Notes under the pieces: model-generated
Told to the model about the DNA's origin: nothing
Database searches by the model: none
What the model saw: the letters and a program-made list of their open reading frames with translations, nothing else
In this document: one piece after another, positions 32,321 through 41,484 of the stretch
Position numbering within the stretch: position 1 is the stretch's first letter
Layout: every line of letters starts with the position of its first letter
Program-made: the position numbers and the translations under genes
Origin: Nocardioides abyssi
GTDB taxonomy: Bacteria; Actinomycetota; Actinomycetes; Propionibacteriales; Nocardioidaceae
NCBI RefSeq assembly: GCF_030412915.1
Contig: NZ_JAUHJR010000008.1
Coordinates: forward strand, 1 to 64,000
Reading direction: 5' to 3'
Length of the DNA stretch: 64,000 nucleotides

Positions 32321-32543
32321 CTGGCACCAGCCTTTCCCCGTTCTTTCCACGTGGGTCAGCAACCGGGGTGACCTTATTTCGGACAATCCAAGCGACAATC
32401 AGTGGTGCTACGACGGTGACAAATCCCAGAATGGCATTCGTCTGGTCTGGCGTCACTGGCAGACCGAAAGACACCAACAGTGCGATGCCCGATGTAACAA
32501 TTGCAACAATGACTGCTGCGTTGATTAATGGTTCTCTCTTCAT
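32286..32543 (-). CDS. Holin
   Basis: An 85-residue protein with two transmembrane helices (AAVIVAIVTSGIALLVSFGL and ILGFVTVVAPLIVAWIV) separated by a short loop, and a charged C-terminal tail. Size, topology and the P-x-x-T-N loop are typical of small actinophage holins. AGGAGG (in plus orientation CCTCCT near 32555) precedes it. Confidence 0.75.
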   Translation of the reverse strand: MKREPLINAAVIVAIVTSGIALLVSFGLPVTPDQTNAILGFVTVVAPLIVAWIVRNKVTPVADPRGKNGERLVPDAEETTTVQPH

Positions 32544-32575
32544 ATAGATAGAACCTCCTTTACGTTTAATAGGAA

Positions 32576-32605
32576 GGGCCGGTAAGGATTTCTCCCTACC
32601 GGCCC
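32576..32605. terminator. Hairpin between the DNRLRE gene and the holin gene
   Basis: GGGCCGGTA (32576-32584) and TACCGGCCC (32597-32605) form a perfect 9-bp stem in the 72-base gap. It lacks a good T-tract on the leftward strand, so it may be only a partial terminator or a processing site separating tail from lysis genes. Confidence 0.55.
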
Positions 32606-32615
32606 CTCAATGTGC

Positions 32616-33143
32616 TTATAGTGCTGGGATTCCCCAACCTCTGAATGGTGGTGGGGTAATCACGCCCGGTGCGGTCTCAATGATGATTTGCGGTCTCTGA
32701 GACGCGGTACCGTATTCGGCCGAACGGAATGCCACAGAAACCCTCAATGGGTCTGCTGTCATCATTAGTCCGTGTTCGGCATCGAAAGCGTTCGTAATGT
32801 CGAACTCGTTTACCGTTGCACCTGTGCTAACCGTCTTCGTGATGGTCTTGACATACTCGAAAGACGGCTGCCTTTCCCAAGTGACTCCGGATTCGCTCCA
32901 AGCACTTGTTACCTTGTAGAAGGCAACAGGGACATTGGTTGCACCGCTACCTGCCCAGATTCGCAAGGTGGCTGAGGTAACAACCTCACCAGCCGGTACG
33001 GTGAAAGATGGAGCACGCATGTAGACACGCGCACTTCCTCCCGTATATGCAATGTTTAGTGCAGAGTTAGAACCAAGGTTCTGCGTAGGACCACCGGTAT
33101 AGACGTAAGCGTCATCTGTAACGCTGAGAGTGAACGTCGCCAT
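32616..33143 (-). CDS. DNRLRE-domain tail-associated protein
   Basis: A 175-residue all-beta protein of the DNRLRE/CBM96-like type: TLSVTDDAYVYTGGPTQNLG, SARVYMRAPSFTVPAGEVVT, SAWSESGVTWERQP and the end of the jelly roll RPQIIIETAP. Such domains bind carbohydrate or polymers. It directly follows the collagen-like fibre gene (ATG overlaps its stop), so it is likely a fibre tip or receptor-binding accessory. Confidence 0.7.
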   Translation of the reverse strand: MATFTLSVTDDAYVYTGGPTQNLGSNSALNIAYTGGSARVYMRAPSFTVPAGEVVTSATLRIWAGSGATNVPVAFYKVTSAWSESGVTWERQPSFEYVKTITKTVSTGATVNEFDITNAFDAEHGLMMTADPLRVSVAFRSAEYGTASQRPQIIIETAPGVITPPPFRGWGIPAL

Positions 33144-35635
33144 TAGCCCTCACACCTAACTGTGACAACTAGGTCAGCGGCAGATGAACCAGCGGTAGGT
33201 ACTTCAACCGTTAGGTAGGCACCCTCAGAGACCGGGTAGGTGAGGTCAATGGATGCTGTGTTCGCACCAGCACCAAGAACGACGGAGGATGAGTCTCCCC
33301 CGTTAACACGCACGACAACTGTGGTTGCGCTTGTGCCAGCGGTACCTAGAGAAGCCCTTACCTTTCTAATCGTCCCATCTTGGGTTAGGTAGTAACGCTG
33401 AGTTCCTACAAAGGTGGTTAGAGCACCAGCAGAAGTGAAGGTTGCGTTTTCTACGCTTACTCCATTTGTACCCGGCGTTCCAGTTGCACCAGTGTCACCC
33501 TTTGGTCCCTCAATACCCTGTTCACCTTGGATACCCTGTAGACCCTGCGGTCCCTGAATACCCTGCGGTCCTTGCTCACCGACAACCGATGCAAGCCAAT
33601 CAGCCTCAGTACCGACAAAACCATTAGCAACGGCTACCTCATAAGCAGAACGCCCGTCAGCACCATCAGCGCCCGTATCACCGGCAGGACCGGCAGGACC
33701 AGTCTCACCAGCAGGGCCGGTGTCTCCGGTCTCACCCTTAACGCCTTGTGGTCCCTGAGGACCGACAAGAGACGCTAGCCAGTCTGCTTCTGAGCCAACG
33801 AAGCCATTAGCAACAGCAACGGCATAACCGCTGTCTCCATCCGTACCGGCCTCACCCTGCGGGCCAGCAGGGCCGGTCTCCCCCGGTAGTCCTTGTGGTC
33901 CTTGCGGACCTTCTGGACCCTGCTCACCAACTGGTCCCTGTAGTCCGGTGTCACCCTTTGGTCCAACTGGACCCTGCTCACCGGGTAGACCCTGAATACC
34001 TTGTGGACCCTCAGGTCCGGTATCACCCTTAGGACCAATAGGCCCGATTGGACCAACCGGTCCAACTTCACCTTGTGGTCCAGCGATACCCTGAATACCT
34101 TGGTCTCCGGTATCACCCTTGGGGCCTTGAACTCCTTGAATACCCTGTGGTCCGGCTGGACCCACTTCACCTTGGAATCCCTGTGGGCCAACTGGACCCA
34201 TCGGACCCTGTGCGCCAGTGTCACCGGCTGGTCCTTGGATAAGTCCTGCGTCAATCCAACGGTCGTTGTCGTCATCCCATACGTATAGGTGACCATCAAT
34301 CAGCCAAGCGTTCTCAGCAGCATCAGGAACGGGCGGTAGAGCAGAAACGTCAGGCTTCGTACCCTTAATAGATACACCAGTACCGCGTTCTCCTGTGTCT
34401 CCCTTGTCCCCCTTTGGACCTACCGGCCCAACAGGACCGTCAATACCTTGGACACCTTGTGGACCCTGAACACCCGGAATACCCGGTGCTCCCTGTTCAC
34501 CTGTGTCCCCCTTTGGACCCTTCCAGAGTCCAAGTGAGTTCCAAGAGTTACCTACGATGCGATAAGCGTGACCATCGCTGGTACGAATCCAAATATCACC
34601 TTCTACTGCATCAATTGGACTATTTTCCTGTGTGAAGATGCGTGCTCCGTCTGCTCCACGCGCACCTGTCGGTCCAGTCAGATTTCCAATGCGGTTCCAT
34701 GACCACGAGAAGCCGTTGTACTCATGGCGGAAGAAATCTCCGTTTGAAACATTGATGTAGATTGCGCTGTTCGGATAACCGCCTGCACCTGTTGGGTTGC
34801 CGTATCCGGTGTAGGCAGTAGCACCAGAGATACCTTGCTCGCCTTGTGGGCCGGTGTCTCCCCTATCACCCTTAGGTCCACGGTCACCTTGTGGTCCACG
34901 TGGGCCAACAACACCCTGTGGTCCCTGCTCACCGGCTGGGCCTGTGAATCCTCTAGGACCAGTTAGGCCGGTAGCACCAACAGCGCCGGTGTCTCCCTTA
35001 TCTCCCTTGTCACCCTTAGGACCAGAGATACCAATTGGTCCTCGCGGACCTGCCTCACCAGCAGCGCCAGTGAGTCCCTGAACGCCTCTGTCCCCCTTGT
35101 CTCCCTTTGGTCCCTGAGGACCAGCAGGACCGACAGAGCCAGTTGGGCCTACGTCTCCCCTGTCTCCCTTAGGACCGGACAAACCAGCAGGACCACGCTC
35201 ACCCTGCGTTCCCTGAACTCCCTGAGGGCCAGTGGCACCCTGTGGACCTTCAAGTCCTCGGTCACCCTTCTCGCCCTTCTCGCCACGGTCTCCCTTGGCA
35301 CCGGTAGCACCGGTTGGGCCGATTGGACCGATTGGACCCATTGGTCCGGGTTCACCCGGCTTGCCCTGTTCACCACGGGCACCCTTAACAAGACCAGCGT
35401 TAATCCACCCGTCGCGTTCTGAGAGGACAAACAAATCCTGACCGATGAAGTATCCATCGTTAATGTCTGCGTCCTCTGGAAGCGATTCTGGGCCTTCTAC
35501 GGTGCCCTTGACGGTGACACCCTCACCACTTGGACCCTGTAGGCCACCGGTAGCGATGTTTAGTGTGTAGCCAGTGTCTTCCACGACCGTTAGAACTGGT
35601 CGTTCATCCTTGATGACTAGTTTGTACTCGCTCAT
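33143..35635 (-). CDS. Collagen-like tail fibre
   Basis: An 830-residue fibre protein. The N-terminal about 90 residues include [19 protein letters not shown] and a globular insert ([20 protein letters not shown]). Most of the rest is long G-x-y collagen-like repeat (for example [20 protein letters not shown]) interrupted by globular inserts, including two copies of a module with [16 protein letters not shown]. The C-terminal about 110 residues form a non-collagen head. A trimeric adhesin-like fibre is expected. The repeats are slippery for recombination and may vary between related phages. Confidence 0.85.
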   Translation of the reverse strand: MSEYKLVIKDERPVLTVVEDTGYTLNIATGGLQGPSGEGVTVKGTVEGPESLPEDADINDGYFIGQDLFVLSERDGWINAGLVKGARGEQGKPGEPGPMGPIGPIGPTGATGAKGDRGEKGEKGDRGLEGPQGATGPQGVQGTQGERGPAGLSGPKGDRGDVGPTGSVGPAGPQGPKGDKGDRGVQGLTGAAGEAGPRGPIGISGPKGDKGDKGDTGAVGATGLTGPRGFTGPAGEQGPQGVVGPRGPQGDRGPKGDRGDTGPQGEQGISGATAYTGYGNPTGAGGYPNSAIYINVSNGDFFRHEYNGFSWSWNRIGNLTGPTGARGADGARIFTQENSPIDAVEGDIWIRTSDGHAYRIVGNSWNSLGLWKGPKGDTGEQGAPGIPGVQGPQGVQGIDGPVGPVGPKGDKGDTGERGTGVSIKGTKPDVSALPPVPDAAENAWLIDGHLYVWDDDNDRWIDAGLIQGPAGDTGAQGPMGPVGPQGFQGEVGPAGPQGIQGVQGPKGDTGDQGIQGIAGPQGEVGPVGPIGPIGPKGDTGPEGPQGIQGLPGEQGPVGPKGDTGLQGPVGEQGPEGPQGPQGLPGETGPAGPQGEAGTDGDSGYAVAVANGFVGSEADWLASLVGPQGPQGVKGETGDTGPAGETGPAGPAGDTGADGADGRSAYEVAVANGFVGTEADWLASVVGEQGPQGIQGPQGLQGIQGEQGIEGPKGDTGATGTPGTNGVSVENATFTSAGALTTFVGTQRYYLTQDGTIRKVRASLGTAGTSATTVVVRVNGGDSSSVVLGAGANTASIDLTYPVSEGAYLTVEVPTAGSSAADLVVTVRCEG

Positions 35636-35949
35636 CAGAAAACCTCCGCAACGGTTAGGTTTCCGTAAGCCATGTACTTCCTGTCACCGTTAGGCTGGTC
35701 ATGGATAAGGACGTACTTGCAGTTCCCTACCGGCCAAACGGCTGTTTCTTCGTCGGTCACCTTCAAAGTGATGGTGCCTGCGTCATCCACGACGGTTGCA
35801 TAATCTGCAACTAGAACGTCGTTGTACTTCAACGCAAGGGTGATTGTGTGTCCGGTCAGGTCTACCGGATTCCCCTGTGCGTCTTCAAGAATTAGGTTAA
35901 GTACAAATGTCTCTCCTTGACCTGTTACATAGTTCTGCTTCTTTGTCAT
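35635..35949 (-). CDS. Small beta-rich protein of the tail-fibre region (BppU N-terminal-like)
   Basis: A 104-residue protein beginning MTKKQNYVTGQGETFVLNLI, with VDLTGHTITLALKYNDVL and YVLIHDQPNGDRKYMAYGNL. The pattern resembles the N-terminal domain of baseplate upper proteins (an Ig-like attachment domain). Its position directly before the fibre gene, with stop overlapping the fibre start, suggests it connects the fibre to the tail tip. Confidence 0.55.
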   Translation of the reverse strand: MTKKQNYVTGQGETFVLNLILEDAQGNPVDLTGHTITLALKYNDVLVADYATVVDDAGTITLKVTDEETAVWPVGNCKYVLIHDQPNGDRKYMAYGNLTVAEVF

Positions 35950-35981
35950 GATTTTGGTGGTTCTAAGAACCTACCTCCTAT

Positions 35982-36407
35982 TTAGTCTGTCCGTTCGTGG
36001 ACGAATCGTGAAACAGTCACGTACCACCAAGCCCAAAAGAGCATGTTGATAGTGGCCGGTACGAAGAACTGGAACCAGAAGCCTGTAGCGGCATACATGA
36101 CTGCGGCATATAGCCACAGCGCAAATCCCATCATCGTTACCGGCTTTCCCCACTTCAATGAGCGGGTATAAACGCATACCGTGTTAGCCACGGTGACGAA
36201 AATCAGGCCAACGCCCCATAGGCTTGTAATCCATTGCCACAGGTGGACTTGGGTTGCCTGCCAGAGAATCGTTGCTTGTACCGGGTCTGCCCATCCGAAG
36301 AACACGAATGAGATACCGGTGATGAATGTCTGTAGGAAGAACAAGTGAACCAATAGGTGTACCTGCTGACCACCTACGTTAAGCAGACGCGCTAGACGGC
36401 TCTTCAT
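35982..36407 (-). CDS. Four-helix membrane protein within the tail region
   Basis: A 141-residue protein with four strongly hydrophobic segments (LVHLFFLQTFITGISFVFF, SLWGVGLIFVTVANTVCVY, VTMMGFALWLYAAVMYAATG, FFVPATINMLFWAWWYVTV). No family recognised. Membrane proteins at this position in siphoviruses are sometimes additional holins, but topology alone does not prove it. Confidence 0.6.
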   Translation of the reverse strand: MKSRLARLLNVGGQQVHLLVHLFFLQTFITGISFVFFGWADPVQATILWQATQVHLWQWITSLWGVGLIFVTVANTVCVYTRSLKWGKPVTMMGFALWLYAAVMYAATGFWFQFFVPATINMLFWAWWYVTVSRFVHERTD

Positions 36408-36732
36408 CGTTGGTCCTTTCTAGTGACCGTCTTGCAGCCGCTTCTACTTCATCTACGGTTGCAGCCTTAAATGACGCCACACGCGTGTTTGCCGCCTTGA
36501 TTCCCTCTAGGGCTAGACCAACTGCGTCAACGTCATGTGCGCTGCAATACCAGTCAAGTCCGTCTTGGACTTCGAAAATTGTCTTGCAGTCCTCAACGAT
36601 GAGAACTGATGTGCCGTTATCCGCAATGTGGAAGACGTTGTAGATGTTCTTCTCTGTGTCGAATACGGCTTCGATTCTTTCTGTACCGGCCTCAAACGTG
36701 GGGCCTTCTACGAAAGTTCTCTTGCGAATCAT
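36379..36732 (-). CDS. Phage protein of unknown function
   Basis: A 117-residue soluble protein, MIRKRTFVEGPTFEAGTERI to RRSLERTNDEEPSSASA. I use ATG 36732 because AAGGAG precedes it; the ATG-rich longer reading to 36789 crosses a terminator hairpin. It overlaps the membrane protein gene at 35982 by 29 bases. No recognisable domain. Confidence 0.6.
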   Translation of the reverse strand: MIRKRTFVEGPTFEAGTERIEAVFDTEKNIYNVFHIADNGTSVLIVEDCKTIFEVQDGLDWYCSAHDVDAVGLALEGIKAANTRVASFKAATVDEVEAAARRSLERTNDEEPSSASA

Positions 36733-36765
36733 GTGATACTCCTTAATATTTTGGGTCATAGAAAA

Positions 36766-36793
36766 GGGAGTGCAGGCCGAAACCTGCACTCCC
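36766..36793. terminator. Terminator after the large minor tail protein
   Basis: GGGAGTGCAGG (36766-36776) pairs perfectly with CCTGCACTCCC (36783-36793), loop CCGAAA. On the leftward strand it is followed by TTTTCTAT. It lies between the 36808 stop and the next gene start. Confidence 0.75.
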
Positions 36794-36807
36794 CTTTGCT
36801 TGATTTA

Positions 36808-39800
36808 TTATGCGATAGCCAACCATGTGAACTTCGTTGGTGATGACACCAAACCACCAGCGGTATTACGAACCGTCAGCGTAAAGGTTGACGAATTCAT
36901 AGAAACCAAAGTGAAGTTGTGTCTCGAAGAACCGTAAGCCTCATCACCCATACAAACGACCGACTTCGGTACAGCACCGAGACTGTGAGTAATCGTTACT
37001 TGCGATGCTGAGTTGGTATTGGTTGTTACCTGACCACCACTGATACCGCCCAACTGTTGGTAACCAGTACCGATGGTGACAGGCGGGATGCTCATGTAGT
37101 CAGCAAGAACCGATACCTCTCGGCTACCACTCGCGTTCCAAGACGTAAGAGTGATTTGCGCCCTAGAGTTACCGGACTGACCGGTAGGTGAAGTGATGAA
37201 CGTTGACTGACGGCTTTGTAGACCGTCACCAGACAAGCCACCCGGTAAAACCGTGTAGTTGTTGTACAGGGCGATTTGGTTATCCGACAACCCACTACCC
37301 GGACCCATTGTGATTCTTGGGTTACCAGCAGTATTGGTTGTGAACGACGAACCAGTGATGGTTGCACCGCTAATGTTGGAACCAGCAGTTAGCGTTCCCT
37401 TCATCGCTACCGCCCCGGTTGAGCCGGTAATGGTGAAGGTAGGGTCACCGAAGTTGTCATATGCGGTGAATCCCGTGCTGTTCATCTTGATACCAAGCGG
37501 CTTGCCGTTGTAGGTGTTAGCCGTTGTCTGGATGGTTCCACCCGTGACAATCGCACCGTCAACCGTGGTACCCGCTGTTAGAGCACCGATGAACGACACA
37601 GAACCGCTAGTTGCACTCGCACCAAAGGTCTGCTGACCTGAGTTGTTGTACATGTAGATACCGGAGGTAGAAATCTTCGGTCCAATATTTCCGCTGTTCG
37701 TCTGTAGCAATCCGGTTAGAGTTGCACCCTCAATAGTTGAGCCAGACTTGATGGTTCCCTTAACGGTTAGTGACCCCGTTGAAGTGTCCATCGTGAACAT
37801 TGGGCTGTTCTGGTAGTAACCGATGATTCCGTTAGACGTAATCTTGGTACCGACTGTTGCACCACTTGCTGTCTCTAGTGGACCTGAAATCAAGGCACCA
37901 GAGATAGTGGAACCAGACTTCAACTCACCCTTCATCGCTACCGCTCCCGTAGCAGCAGTAATGGAAAAGGTTTCTGTTCCACCGCCATAGGCAATGAAAG
38001 CCGCTGAGTTGAACTTGATACCTACGTTCGCAGCAGCGTCAGTCTGGTGCATCGCACCTGTGATGGTGTGCTTAGCGGTAATCGCTAGAGCGTCAACCGC
38101 ATCTGCCTTAACAGAGTTGGTTTCCAACTTGCCACCAGCAATGGTGGTCTGACCCGGGGTGGTCCAAGACGTAACAAGATTCTTGGTACCGCCGTACTGA
38201 GTGTCAGCGTAGTTCTGAGCATTCGTCTGAGCGGTGTTTGCAGCCCCCACAGGGTCTTGGGTTAGGTACCAACCGTTACCAGTCGTGACAATCGCTGAGA
38301 CGCCAGCAGCGTTAGCCCTGTACATCTTATTGTTGTCACCTGTGTTAACCCATAGGTCTCCACTGGCAGTGGACGTAGGCACAGTGTTCTGAGCAAACGT
38401 CTTGATACCGCCGCTTGTCGCTGTTGGGTCATTGACCAAGTACCAGCCGTTTCCGGTAGTCACAATGGCTGTAGCACCAGCAGCATTGGCGCGGTACATC
38501 TTGTTAGATGCAGCCGTGTTAATCCACAAGTCACCAGCGGCGGTAGACGTTGGAACCGTTCCCTGAGCGAACGTGGTTGTCTTGGCAGCAACAGCGGTAT
38601 TGATTTGACTCGTTACCGTAGAAGCCGTTGGACGGTCACTTAGCGCCGTAGGTAGGCCAGTGACGTTGCTCTGAGAAACAACCAGGGTGCTGGTCTCGAC
38701 CAACGAACCCTTAATGACTCCGTTCCAGATTTCTAGTCCACCAGTTCCTAGACGCCAGCCAGTCTTGTTTGTCTGGTTGTAGTCGTTGGACTTGATGATT
38801 CCGCCAGTGCCCATGTTGATTTCAATGGCACCTAGCGTTCCCGTCTGCAACTTACCGACAGTCAAAGACGCTAGAACAGCATCAGACAGGTAACGAGAAG
38901 CCCAACCTGTACCGGTGAACTCCCACTGACCGATGATGTTGTTACCGGCGTCCCTCTGGAACCAGATATCACCAGCGACATAGCCAGACGTTCCACTTGC
39001 TGTAGCAGTGGAGAAGATGACCTTGTTCTTGCCGTTAGCCGTTGTGGCAGCGTTGTTGGCATTTTGCAAAGCCGTGTTGGCTGTGTTGTTCGCTGTGCTT
39101 GCTAGAGCAGCAGCATCGGTGGCTACCTTGTCCGTTACCGCCGTCCACGCACCGCTGATGTATCTCTTTGGTGTGTTGGCTGCATTGGTCGTGTCAATCC
39201 ACAAGTCCTGTGGCAAGGTGCTTGCCGGTGGAGTGTTTTGGAAGTAGACCGTTGCCTTGGCGTTGGCCGTTGTCTGAGCATTGCCAGCAGCGGTGTTCGC
39301 CTGTCCTGCCAAAGCAGCAGCGTCGGTAGCAACCTTGTCGGTCACAGGAACCCACGCAGAGCCGTTATAACGCTTTGGCGTATTGGCACCGGCAGTGGTG
39401 TCCACCCACAAATCCTGACCGTTTGTAGAGCCAGGAGCGGTGGTCTGGTAATACACGGTGGTCTTAGCCTGTGCGGCTGTCAGAGCACCAGAGGCAGCGG
39501 ACTGAGCAGCAGACGCAGCAGCAGCCGCATCGGTTGCCACCTTGTCTGTTACCGGGAACCAACCTAGGCCATTCCAACGCTTCGGAGTATTAGCACCAGC
39601 AGTAATGTCAACCCATAGGTCGTACTGGTTGGCGCTGGCAGGAGCCGTGGTCTGGTAGTAGACACGACCCTTACCCTCTGCGGTTGTCTGTGCTGTCTGA
39701 GCCGCTGTAGCAGCAGCATTAGCAGCACTCTGAGCAGCAGCGGCAGCACTCGCAGCATCAGTAGCAGCCTTATCGCTAACAGCCACCCATGCTGAACCAG

Positions 39801-41484
39801 ACCAACGCTTTGGAGTGTTTGAAGACCCGGTTAGGTCAATCCATAGCGTGTTGCTGTTCTGGTAAGACGCAGCAGGAGTAGTAGTCTGATAAAGGACTAC
39901 TGCCTTTCCATTCGCAATACCGGCGGCTGTGGCGGCATCGGTGGATGCTTGGTCAGCCTTGGTTTGTGCGTTAGACGCAGCAGTTGCAGCAGCAGCGGCA
40001 TCAGCGATTGCCTGAGTAGCCTTAGCGGCAGCGTCCGTAGCAATCTTGTCGCTTACTGCGACCCATGCCGTACCGTTCCAACGCTTCGGAGTGTTAGCCC
40101 CGTTCGTTGTGTCAATCCACAAGTCCTGAGACCTACCGGTCGGTGCGGTGTTCTGGATATAGGTTTTGGAACTTGCGGTAGCGGCAGCAGCAGCGTCCGT
40201 TGCAGCCTTATCCGTTACGGCTACCCAAGCAGAGCCATTCCAACGCTTTGGTGTGTTTGCTCCACTGGTTGTATCAATCCACAAATCCTGTGCCCTGCCT
40301 GTTGGGGCATTGGACTGGATATAAGTCATGGATGAGTTAGCAGCCGTGGACTGAGCGGCCTGAGCAGCACCCAAAGCATTAGCAGCAGCGTTGCTTGCGT
40401 ATGCAATGGTCGAGTCTTGATGACGCGCCCATTCGGTACCTGACCAGATGTACAACGTGTTTTGCTGATAGGCCGTGTTAATCCATAGGTCATTAACGTC
40501 CATACCGCTCGTTGGCTCCACGTCCGTGACGAAGACCTTGTTCTTCTCGTCAGCCAACTGCGCTGCTGCGGCAGCAGCGGCATCAGCCGTTGAAGCAGCG
40601 GTGCTTGCGTTCGTAGCCTCAGTGAACGCATCAGCCGCATCAGACAGAGCGTTGTCAGCAGCCGTCTGAGCGGTACCGGCCTTTGCGTCAGCAGCATTCG
40701 CAGCATTGATAGCGTCCGCAGACTGCTGTAGAGCAAGGGCAGCGTCGGCCTTGGCATCCTCAATGGCGTCAAGAACCTCCTGAGCGAGAGCAGCGTCAGC
40801 CGCTACCCACCCGTTAACGGAGTCGTAGACGTAAATCTTGTTACCATTGTCGGTGTCAAACCAGATATCACCATCAACCATGCCGTCTGTTGGCTCTTCG
40901 TCCTGACGGAATGACTTGTTCTTGGCTACCGCAAAGCCCATTGCTGCTTCTGCCTCAGCAAGAGCGGCAGCAGCCATTTCAGCAGCATTGAAGATAGGCT
41001 GTAGAACGGTCTCTTCGTCTAGTTCTTCATCGGTAATCTTGCTAGGAGTCTCACCGATAACGTCAACGACAAACCATGTGCCACCGATTAGTTCTAGGGC
41101 CACAGCCTCCTTAACGTCGCCTCTGAACCCTTCCTTTAGTCGAGAGAACAGAGCGTGGGTGACAACGGCGGTAATCGCCTCGCTGTCGTCACCTACAGAT
41201 ACCTGTGCCTGCTTCTCCATTGACTCTGGGTAGACGGCTACCTCTGCATCACGTACCGCCGCACCTGCCAACGGTGCTGCCAGTGTCAGGACGTTGCCGA
41301 CATAGTTGGCAGTTGTGTAGTCAATAACTTCACCGTTAATCTGTAGCGTTCCACCGTCGTCGTTGAAGTCAGACGCATCTTCGACCAACAAAAAAGACGC
41401 CCCGACAGGAGCGTCCTCAACTAGATAGGTTCCACGCTTAACAACGCTTACCTCTTCTACGTAACCTTCGTCTCTCATTGCCAT
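36808..41484 (-). CDS. Giant repetitive minor tail protein
   Basis: A 1558-residue structural protein, the largest in the window. The N-terminal about 160 residues attach it to the tail. A middle region alternates Ala-rich coiled coils (ATDAAAAASAAQSAASGALT) with about nine copies of a roughly 60-80-residue module around DLWIDTTNGANTPKRWNG plus AWVAVSDK. The C-terminal third has five copies of a beta-module with TGAVAMKGELKSGSTISGA and ends in an all-beta head. It overlaps the next upstream gene by ten bases. Probably a trimeric tail-tip fibre or receptor-binding protein. Confidence 0.75.
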   Translation of the reverse strand: MAMRDEGYVEEVSVVKRGTYLVEDAPVGASFLLVEDASDFNDDGGTLQINGEVIDYTTANYVGNVLTLAAPLAGAAVRDAEVAVYPESMEKQAQVSVGDDSEAITAVVTHALFSRLKEGFRGDVKEAVALELIGGTWFVVDVIGETPSKITDEELDEETVLQPIFNAAEMAAAALAEAEAAMGFAVAKNKSFRQDEEPTDGMVDGDIWFDTDNGNKIYVYDSVNGWVAADAALAQEVLDAIEDAKADAALALQQSADAINAANAADAKAGTAQTAADNALSDAADAFTEATNASTAASTADAAAAAAAQLADEKNKVFVTDVEPTSGMDVNDLWINTAYQQNTLYIWSGTEWARHQDSTIAYASNAAANALGAAQAAQSTAANSSMTYIQSNAPTGRAQDLWIDTTSGANTPKRWNGSAWVAVTDKAATDAAAAATASSKTYIQNTAPTGRSQDLWIDTTNGANTPKRWNGTAWVAVSDKIATDAAAKATQAIADAAAAATAASNAQTKADQASTDAATAAGIANGKAVVLYQTTTPAASYQNSNTLWIDLTGSSNTPKRWSGSAWVAVSDKAATDAASAAAAAQSAANAAATAAQTAQTTAEGKGRVYYQTTAPASANQYDLWVDITAGANTPKRWNGLGWFPVTDKVATDAAAAASAAQSAASGALTAAQAKTTVYYQTTAPGSTNGQDLWVDTTAGANTPKRYNGSAWVPVTDKVATDAAALAGQANTAAGNAQTTANAKATVYFQNTPPASTLPQDLWIDTTNAANTPKRYISGAWTAVTDKVATDAAALASTANNTANTALQNANNAATTANGKNKVIFSTATASGTSGYVAGDIWFQRDAGNNIIGQWEFTGTGWASRYLSDAVLASLTVGKLQTGTLGAIEINMGTGGIIKSNDYNQTNKTGWRLGTGGLEIWNGVIKGSLVETSTLVVSQSNVTGLPTALSDRPTASTVTSQINTAVAAKTTTFAQGTVPTSTAAGDLWINTAASNKMYRANAAGATAIVTTGNGWYLVNDPTATSGGIKTFAQNTVPTSTASGDLWVNTGDNNKMYRANAAGVSAIVTTGNGWYLTQDPVGAANTAQTNAQNYADTQYGGTKNLVTSWTTPGQTTIAGGKLETNSVKADAVDALAITAKHTITGAMHQTDAAANVGIKFNSAAFIAYGGGTETFSITAATGAVAMKGELKSGSTISGALISGPLETASGATVGTKITSNGIIGYYQNSPMFTMDTSTGSLTVKGTIKSGSTIEGATLTGLLQTNSGNIGPKISTSGIYMYNNSGQQTFGASATSGSVSFIGALTAGTTVDGAIVTGGTIQTTANTYNGKPLGIKMNSTGFTAYDNFGDPTFTITGSTGAVAMKGTLTAGSNISGATITGSSFTTNTAGNPRITMGPGSGLSDNQIALYNNYTVLPGGLSGDGLQSRQSTFITSPTGQSGNSRAQITLTSWNASGSREVSVLADYMSIPPVTIGTGYQQLGGISGGQVTTNTNSASQVTITHSLGAVPKSVVCMGDEAYGSSRHNFTLVSMNSSTFTLTVRNTAGGLVSSPTKFTWLAIA

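Noticed and set aside
33143-35635. Short repeated DNA units that could be mistaken for a CRISPR array or minisatellite
   Set aside because: The repeats are G-x-y codons of one open reading frame without unique spacers.
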